A stretch of 64,000 bases of DNA from Dichotomocladium elegans (Eukaryota; Mucoromycota; Mucoromycetes; Mucorales; Lichtheimiaceae): positions 310,001-374,000 of the forward strand of contig JAIXMN010000003.1 of the NCBI GenBank assembly GCA_025716815.1, given 5' to 3'. Each line of letters opens with the position of its first letter. Positions within the stretch are counted from its first letter, which is position 1. Below are positions 57,381 to 64,000 of this stretch, in pieces. Position numbers and translations under genes: made by a program. The notes beneath the pieces are model-generated. The model was not told the DNA's origin. It made no database searches and was given only the letters and a program-made list of their open reading frames with translations.

Positions 57381-58589
57381 CAGTATTTCCTCGCCGCAAC
57401 CGTTCTGACAGCAACAGCGATATTGAGAATGACTAGACTAACGCGTAAGACATCCCTATAATATCATACACAGTAAAAATACCCGCGTTGTAACTATTCT
57501 CTTCTGTATTGGGCAGAACAAAAAAGGGGCAATGGTTCCCTTCATCCAAAGAATAAAAAAGGAAGTTAGTCGTCGAGGTATTGATAGAATATATCGAGCG
57601 GACCGGTACTCAGTTTTCAATCTAGAACTTGCGCGAATTCAGCTAGATTGGGAATATTGAATCATGGTAAGGGGGATCCCGGTATACGTAACGCCCCTGG
57701 GCGTTACAAGATAACTTCGTTTTGTATAGTGTCATCGTGGTTGCTGCTGACGTTTGGTTGGCTAGAGAATTACAGTTCATCGGTACAGCTCTGAGTGCAT
57801 ATCCGCAGCCGTGGATACTCTGAGCGGTCATCATTGAAAATGCTTTTCTGATCACTCATACAAGTTGGTCTAAGCGCGACAAGCCATGAGATCAAAGATA
57901 GTCAAGAATATCAAGCGCCCCGAAGACAAGGAGTTGTCTTTATGCATCACAATACTCAAGAGTGACCGCTTAAAATGCCAAAGATCCAAGCCAAGCCATG
58001 TTCAATGGAATGGTGATGGTATCACGCTGGTTGCAATTAATAAGGGCTCCTTGGAGAAGACGTGTTTAGTGAAGAGATCTTCAACGACTGTTTGTGCTTT
58101 CCTGGTCAGACGCAATTTGCAATTGCTATGCAAGTAATGGACTCAACTTCAATGCTGGTCGTCTCTTTCTCTCTATCGGGGTGCAACAGTATGTTTATCA
58201 AATATATGCGCGATGACACTCATTTGTTCTTTGAGTTTTTTTTTCTGTCATGGCATACCCTGATCTTTAATTCGATACAAGTAGAGTTGACTTTGCTTAT
58301 CCGCAGTGCAACTGAATAATTCTCATTACCGAATCGAAACTAGAAAATGCAGTCAGTCTGAAAGGAAGAACGATTTCCTATTATCTGTTACTGTTTCTAT
58401 GGCCTTTCGCTCATCATCCGACTGCAGCCCTATCCACCAGCGTCGGCGGGCAAGCTCAGATAGGATCAACAATTAGTGCGAGGAGTGATGCCTGGGATTA
58501 TGTATTTGAGCGCTTCAGACTAATAATAATGCCTGGGTTAAGGCATTAAAAAAACGAGAGCAGAAATGGAGGGAAGCTGCTGCTGCTAT
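57381..58589. other. Intergenic, no gene seen
   Basis: About 1.2 kb. Two overlapping weak open frames at 57886-58137 and 58062-58319 have no domain. A short stretch near 58445-58500 (STISARSDAWDYVFERFR in one frame) looks coding-like but is bounded by stops, so it may be a gene fragment. Confidence 0.45.
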
Positions 58590-58900
58590 TGTAAATCGAT
58601 GGGGCGTCTTTTTGGATACTTTAAAGCTCTCAAATCTCCATATCAGCTGAAACATCGGTTTGCTCTAGGGCAATTATCGGATTCTTCATCAGCGCATCCC
58701 GGAATAATACCTGTAATATTCTTTAGAATACACACATATCCTCAGTTTCTACGATTTTCAAAATTGCGATGCGCATCGCCGAGCTGAACGAACATGGATT
58801 CCTACCAGCTGATGCACTCAAGACCTTCTCAAACATCAATTTAGAAAATCTGAGCTTATCTTTGTCGGTGTAGCCGCCCTTCTTCTCTGCAAAAAATCCA
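58590..58900 (-). mobile_element. Tc1/mariner-like transposon relic G (fragment)
   Basis: Minus-strand fragment. Bases at 58800-58870 match relic B almost continuously (GATGCACTCAAGAyCTTCTCAAAC and AATCTGAGCTTmTCTTTGTCGGT), and the part near 58700-58600 matches the HTH region of relic A (ATGCGCTGATGAAGAATCC, TTTAAAGTATCCAAAAAGACG). The DDE part is absent. Confidence 0.75.
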
Positions 58901-58975
58901 TTTTGGCATAAAGTTCATTCAACCTGAAAGGATGGGTTCCACCAATTAAAAATTACTGTCTGTAAAGCCAACCTT

Positions 58976-59818
58976 TTATTCTTCAATTCCTTCGTTTTCC
59001 AGGCGATGAAGCAGCTTTTTCTTCATCAGTGTAAGGATCCTCGCAGAGACGGGATCGGTGGCCGCAGTGACATCAGCAGTAGCGATGTCGAAATCGTTGC
59101 GTTCCGCGTCGATCTCAATGCGCCGGCGCATCAGTGCTTCTGGCTGTGCACGCCGCTTCCTGGGTTCTTCTTGCCTTTCAATAGTGTCGGCGTCGAACTC
59201 GTCTAGCACCCGCTTCGGTTGCGCCGTCTCCCGTACTTGAGGAGGAGGGCGGGAAAGGGGTATTTCGATAGCCTGGTCGTCGACGACGATCGCAGGTACA
59301 CTGGTATTAGTCTTATTCTTTAACTTTTTAGCCACAATTTCAAGCCATTTTGGTTCATCGCGCAAGATTCGCCAGCAATAATCAAACTTGAATCTCGACT
59401 TTTGCGCATCTTCATATAGCGTATGAGCCTTGACAATCTAGTTGCTCAAATATTACTCGAAAAAGTTCTTGTTTGATAGCGAAAAATGTTATTTCACTAC
59501 CTTGTCCTCCTGGGTTGCGCCACTCTGCTGGAGTGCTTCTGCCTGCGCCAGGAAGATGCAAAACTTGCATACCGATCGCTGGATAACGCCCCAGCGAGAC
59601 TGCAACCCGGAAGCCTTTCTTTTTATCCTGGTGGTCTTGTTGCGTTCGAAATCCGCGTGGATGCGGTCCCACAGTGTGCTGTTATCTGGATCGGCATCGA
59701 TCCATGGTTCGGCAGAGACACGGGCCCAGGACCGGCAGAGCTGCTGGTCCTCGGCAGTCAACCAATTTTGGTTTCGGTTGGAAGGACGCGAAGATTCAGG
59801 GATTGCAGAGCTGGACAT
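58976..59818 (-). CDS. NAM-associated / Myb-like protein (PIF/Harbinger-type accessory ORF)
   Basis: Two exons, 59818-59501 and 59437-58976, join in frame to 259 residues. The N-terminal part has a trihelix/Myb-like fold: NQNWLTAEDQQLCRSWARVS, STLWDRIHADFERN and GLQSRWGVIQRSVCKFCIFL. After the intron come HTLYEDAQKSRFKFDYCWRI then LRDEPKWLEI, a pattern shared with plant, oomycete and fungal NAM-associated-domain proteins. A charged middle (RQEEPRKRRAQPEALMRRRI) and a helical C-terminus follow. In PIF/Harbinger transposons such a protein is the second ORF and helps the nuclease bind DNA; many genomes also have free-standing domesticated copies. No Harbinger nuclease is visible nearby, so this is either an orphan of a dead element or a domesticated gene. 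The ORF itself is intact. Confidence 0.75.
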
Positions 59819-61217
59819 ATTTCTTTTTCTTTTTTAAGAAAGAAGAAAAAACAAAGGCTCTTATTTTGGCAGATTTTTTAACAGGTCGATTTTCGGCTAC
59901 TAAATTGAAACATCCAAATTTCAGAGGTCCGTTGGCGATACCCTTATTTTCAGTTATGGCATACCAGCAGACATAAGGACTTCACACTGTGAATGACCAA
60001 CAAAAAAAAAACATCAATTCTTCTCTACACGCTTTACGCTTATTGAAGGCTCATCATAGAAAGCGGTGGCTAATGAGCATCACCGTGAATGCTGCTGATA
60101 TCGCACCAACCGATTTTTGCTAACGGTACTGCAGGGACGGAACCGAAGGCTTGGCACAGGCTATCACCTTTGCCTTTACTTGCCAACCTTTCGCATGGCT
60201 CCTATTGGTCCCCGTGTGTAGGACACGGAGCGCTATGTCCATTGTCGGTGCGCGCGGACAGCACGATAGGCAACACTGGACTGCGCCTGCCATAGAGCAA
60301 ACATGGCGAAACTCTGGGCCACCTTTTCGGACGGGAAACAAGAAAGAAACACTCCATGATGAACGAAACCGGGACTATTGCACATTCGAGGACAGCAGAC
60401 ATTAGAATGGCAAAAATGAAGCGGGGTTGCCATGACTCTAGGAAGAAATCTGATCGCCTGGAATGATCCCTTGTGGATGCAACACTGTCTGACTGATGTC
60501 TTATCTCGAAAATATGCTCCAACAAAGCCATGCAACATCGCTTCCCAAGCAGCCTCGGCGTGCTGGTTCACGTAGCAGGCGCTTTCCCTGCTGTTGTGGT
60601 TGATCCCGGAGATCGTTGTTTAATTCGCGAGGATTGCTGAGTGAATCCTCCATGGCCAACATCGTTTTGGGATGGAAGCAGACAAGGGCTTTCGGAGAAC
60701 TTTGTCAAACTATAGGTGATTGAGCCATGAAATGCTCCAAACCAAGGATGCACAAGATCCACTGGTGTTTGATATTGCTTGGACAGTTACGAGTGCCAAC
60801 GCCTGTTTTTTTTATATCAGTGTGGCCTGCAAAGGAAAAACGTTTTTCGACAGCTCCCAGAATTTTGAGTTTGAGTCATTTTCGCTGTGGGAAAGGTAGC
60901 ACGAAGATCTATAATTGATGAGATGGATCATGAGAGTGTGTCGACGATCGATTTGATTTGTACATCGGGCTGTTAGGCAGCCCCAAAAATGAAGAGGATT
61001 TTATACAGCTTAGTTTTTGGTAGGTACATAAAAGGAGACGTGTTACGCGCATGGGGGGATGGGTCTCTGGAGAAGTGTCAAAGCAATTACAAACAAGATG
61101 GGGTTTGAGTATGTAATAGGGAAGGTGAGTCTGGAGGAGAGGGCGCAACTGTTGTCTTTCTTTTTTTCTGGCCATCGTCGGGTATCGAGTTTGATCGAGG
61201 CAAATTTTTTCTTTTCT
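59819..61217. other. Intergenic, no gene seen
   Basis: About 1.4 kb. Overlapping frames of about 110 codons at 60202-60571 (minus) do not resemble each other or a family. Composition is mixed and I could not find transposon matches. Confidence 0.5.
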
Positions 61218-61868
61218 TCAGGCCGCACATGACCGTTTCCGTTTCCACTCGACCACTTGAACAGTCGGCACAGCAGATCGCGAAGAGATGTTACTGACAG
61301 ACAAGTGTTGGAAGAGGCTATCATCATCATTGTGGTCGTCGTCGTCGTGTCCAACGCAAATCTGGAAACGGCCCTTCCTGATGATATTCCTCTTTTGCTT
61401 ATTGGGGCAGCGAGGGGCATTTTCTTGTTGCCAGAAATCCGAGTCCCAGATTCGAGGGCAACGAGAGACGGAGTCGGAAGACAAGGAGGTGTGCGTGGTA
61501 GATTGATTATTTACATTCAACATAAGGGGAGGAGCGGTCGTAGTAGCATCGAAGTCATCCTTGATCTTGATCCCGGCCAGCTGAGCAAACTCTCGCGCCG
61601 TCAGGTCCTCGCACCGCACCTCGGGTGAACTGTGTCTAAGGTACTTCTCTGTGCCTGCTGCGAGTGCCATGGGCGAGCAGCAGTGCTTGGATCGACGGGA
61701 GAAAAGGGCAAGCCCTTTGCGCCACCTGCGAGCGTCGACAGAATGCTGGTGGGCGGGAATAAGCTGAATGGCAGCCAAGGTCATTTTGGGATTGATTTCG
61801 GCGAGACAGTTATCCTTTGTTGTTGTGGTGGGTTGTTTTGCTAGAGATGCGGATGATTCATAGAACAC
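61218..61868 (-). CDS. Small hypothetical protein, single exon
   Basis: Open frame of 216 residues, family not recognised. It has a hydrophilic N-terminus, a helical part SPEVRCEDLTAREFAQLAGI then KIKDDFD, a Ser/Thr-rich linker, a block IWDSDFWQQENAPRC then NIIRKGRFQICVGHDDDDHN, and a basic C-terminal end (EWKRKRS). RKGRFxI is a short pattern seen near the end of several fungal regulatory proteins, but it is too short to classify. There is no signal peptide or TM segment. A GAT/GTC-type repeat encodes the Asp-rich stretch. An internal Met at residue 29 is an alternative start. It is supported by frame length and GC-rich codons compared with flanking DNA, not by homology. Confidence 0.5.
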   Translation of the reverse strand: MFYESSASLAKQPTTTTKDNCLAEINPKMTLAAIQLIPAHQHSVDARRWRKGLALFSRRSKHCCSPMALAAGTEKYLRHSSPEVRCEDLTAREFAQLAGIKIKDDFDATTTAPPLMLNVNNQSTTHTSLSSDSVSRCPRIWDSDFWQQENAPRCPNKQKRNIIRKGRFQICVGHDDDDHNDDDSLFQHLSVSNISSRSAVPTVQVVEWKRKRSCAA

Positions 61869-64000
61869 GTTTGAAGGGGGAAATGATGGTGGTGAAGGGT
61901 GACGATCGCTTTTACGTTGATCCGGAGGGGTAAAGAAAAGAGAAAGAGAAAGAGATGGCGGCGCTTCTACTTTATCGGAATGGCCCCCTCCCCCTTTTTA
62001 CATGTCCAAGAGCTGAGCCATGTGAGCAATGGGAAGTCCCGGGACTGGCCTTTTTATTGCAATATATTTTCTAAAATAACACCCAGCCCTTTATCGGAGT
62101 GGCTAAGGAGGGCTTTCTCTCTGTCCTTGACTCGTCCCACGTTTTTTTTTCAAAGGGCGCACCGAGATGCGGGCGTTCTTCAGGCGTCCGCCTCGCCCGA
62201 GAAGTCGAAAACAGCAACTCTTGGTGGCCAAAAATCAATCCACTAGAATATCATAAAATGCTAGAACTCTCTATTGCTTTCTTCACCGTGGTATTTTTAT
62301 CGCTATTGGTCCCGGTTCCTTTTCTTCTCCATTTTGCGTAGCATCAACTTATCACGAGGTGCCTGCTCGTGGTTCAAAATAACTTATTTTATCCGCCGCT
62401 GCTTTTGCCTCACATTGCACATGGAAACGCCTTGCTTTACCCGTCTCGTGAAACGCAACCGCCAGCGCAAAAAAGAAATAGCAACGGGAGACACAAGCCA
62501 CGCACCAATTGCATCGAATATCTTCTTGTAGACAAGGAAGCAGAGTACCGGACGTACTTGACTAAGACGTACCTACTCCTTGCTTCTCTTTCTTGGCGCA
62601 GAGTAACCTTTGGATTACACTCCATTGCCAAACACTCATCTGCATAAGCATACATCTTTCATAGAATGGCAACTGCCGAGCATGGGGAGCCCATGCTGTC
62701 AAAACATTTTGGCAGCTGAGAATGCCTGCGGAATTGGGCAAATGTTTGCTGTTGCGAAACGATTAGGTCAGGTGCTTCAGTATCCAAAGCAAACATCATT
62801 TCTCTTTTTAACAACAAATGCTACGTACGTTCCTCCCTCACAGTGTAGCCGGAACCAGCCAGCCAATCAACAGCGAACAGTAAATCCTATCTAACAACGG
62901 GGAATGCTTATTCACCTAACGTACCGGCTTCCCTAACTTGAAAGCGGTATGCTCAAAAGGAGTAACAAGAAGTTCTCACCTTTCCGTTACAGACCTTGCT
63001 GTTTCCCCGGAAATTGGGCAACCAAGGGGTGGGAGGAAGGGTTTCATTTGCATGATAGCCATTCCACAAAGAAAAGTTCCAAAAAGTTTTTGTCCAACAA
63101 TGATGTCAGTCCATCCAAAACAACTCTATTATTTTACAGACAGTTAAAGTGAGTAGGTAACTTTTTGTGAGGATGGACAAGTCTGCCTTGTCGATGAGAA
63201 TGGGAGGCGAGTCCTTGAACTTTTGTTGGCAAAGAGCTAGTTTCTGTCGAAACATTAATTTCCCGTGCTCAACATCTAATGGATAAACCTCAGAAAAACT
63301 TATTCATACATGGTTCCAGCTGCATTGAAAAGCATAGTGAGGAGGTTGCTATGAAACTATTCAGTAAACAACGATGTGCTTAAGTACTTCTGCAGCTGCA
63401 AAACAGTTAAATATGAAAATTCAGGTCAGCATCCTATTCTTAGGGAGGAGTGTAAGAAAGCATACAATCCCTTCTGGACTGTGCCTTCCTGCCTGATATC
63501 TACCCCCCCCAAGTCTCAGTACGCGATTTGTTCACTTCATTCGATTCGCATTCCACATCATCGTCTTGCTGCCTTCCTCTGTTCGCCGTCGGTATACGCC
63601 GGTAAAGTCTCTTTTCTCCTTATCCAGTCCGGTCATGGACTGCTTACTTCGATGCAGGACCGAAACAAGTTCGCTACTTCCCCAAACATTGACTGACCGC
63701 AAAGATTGTCGTCACAGAACGACTTGCATTGCAGTTGAGTCTCACAGTAGGAAGTTGCTGCCGATTTCAGCAAGAACGCGGAGACATGGAATTTTGTGTA
63801 GCAACAATGGTTAAACAAAGAAAGGAAAATCTTCTTTCGCCGACCGTGGGCAGTCGCCTTCACCTTCTTCTTTTACCCGTCGGAATTGGGATCTTTTCCT
63901 TTCAAACGTGCGTGCAGTATTTGAAGATTTGTCTGTGAATTAAACGCGACGTTTATTTGTTTCTGTGGAGTGGTATGAACGCCTTGTTCAACAACGACTT
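61869..64000. other. Right-hand end, no gene seen
   Basis: About 2.1 kb up to the window edge. Short open frames only (up to 115 codons) on the plus strand, none with a domain, signal peptide or splice-consistent partner. The left part, near 61950, is probably the promoter of the small hypothetical gene. Confidence 0.5.

Noticed and set aside
60202..60571. Overlapping minus-strand frames of about 110 codons
   Set aside because: Two frames are open over the same bases, which is expected for stop-poor DNA; neither shows a domain.
1..64000. Search for CRISPR arrays, operons and phage or plasmid features
   Set aside because: The window is eukaryotic nuclear DNA; no regularly spaced direct repeats or prokaryotic gene organisation were seen.

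Overview
The window is nuclear DNA of a filamentous fungus, most likely an early-diverging one (Mucoromycota, probably Mucorales). Three things point there. The genes carry many short introns of about 55-140 nt with GT(A/G)AGN donors. The gene set is fungal: a mitochondrial CIA30 factor, a single-enzyme anthranilate phosphoribosyltransferase, ATP-dependent PEP carboxykinase and a WOPR regulator. It also holds two genes absent from baker's yeast but expected in basal fungi: a CSL/RBP-J-type transcription factor and a base-exchange phosphatidylserine synthase. The taxon is inferred from gene content, not from a marker.

Left part (0.6-18.9 kb), relatively gene-dense: an MFS sugar transporter (-), TRP4 (+), an unrecognised coiled-coil/polyQ protein (-), GDP-mannose pyrophosphorylase (+), an Aurora kinase (-), CIA30 (+), a Ser-rich orphan (+), two facing relics of a Tc1/mariner-like transposon, and a two-TM low-complexity membrane protein (-). 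Genes here alternate in divergent and very tight convergent pairs.

Middle (19-43 kb): a gene-free 4-kb stretch, then the mitochondrial ABC transporter ATM1 followed by phosphopantothenoylcysteine decarboxylase, a transposon relic, the large CSL factor, the Hsp90 co-chaperone p23 diverging from phosphatidylserine synthase, a PH-domain protein, a LUC7-like U1 snRNP protein with a 7-nt microexon, and a cyclin K/Ctk2-type cyclin.

Right part (43-64 kb), gene-poor: tRNA-Cys(GCA), another relic, a compact YjbQ-family gene, PEP carboxykinase (PCK1), a WOPR-domain regulator, an orphan coiled-coil protein, two more relics, a NAM-associated/Myb-like protein of the type linked to PIF/Harbinger transposons, and a small orphan ORF. 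The last 2 kb and several 1-4 kb stretches hold nothing I can support.

The genes are mostly unrelated housekeeping functions and do not form a metabolic cluster. The recurring themes are at least seven decayed copies of one Tc1/mariner-like family, three GC-AG introns inside conserved genes, microsatellites lodged in introns, and convergent genes whose stop codons lie 26 and 53 bp apart. I did not see a clearly new multi-gene system. The most unusual items are the seven-copy transposon family, the LUC7 microexon, the CSL factor and the animal-type phosphatidylserine synthase. Exon boundaries were read by eye and checked for frame, and exon lengths were summed to integral codon numbers where exact exon lists are given.
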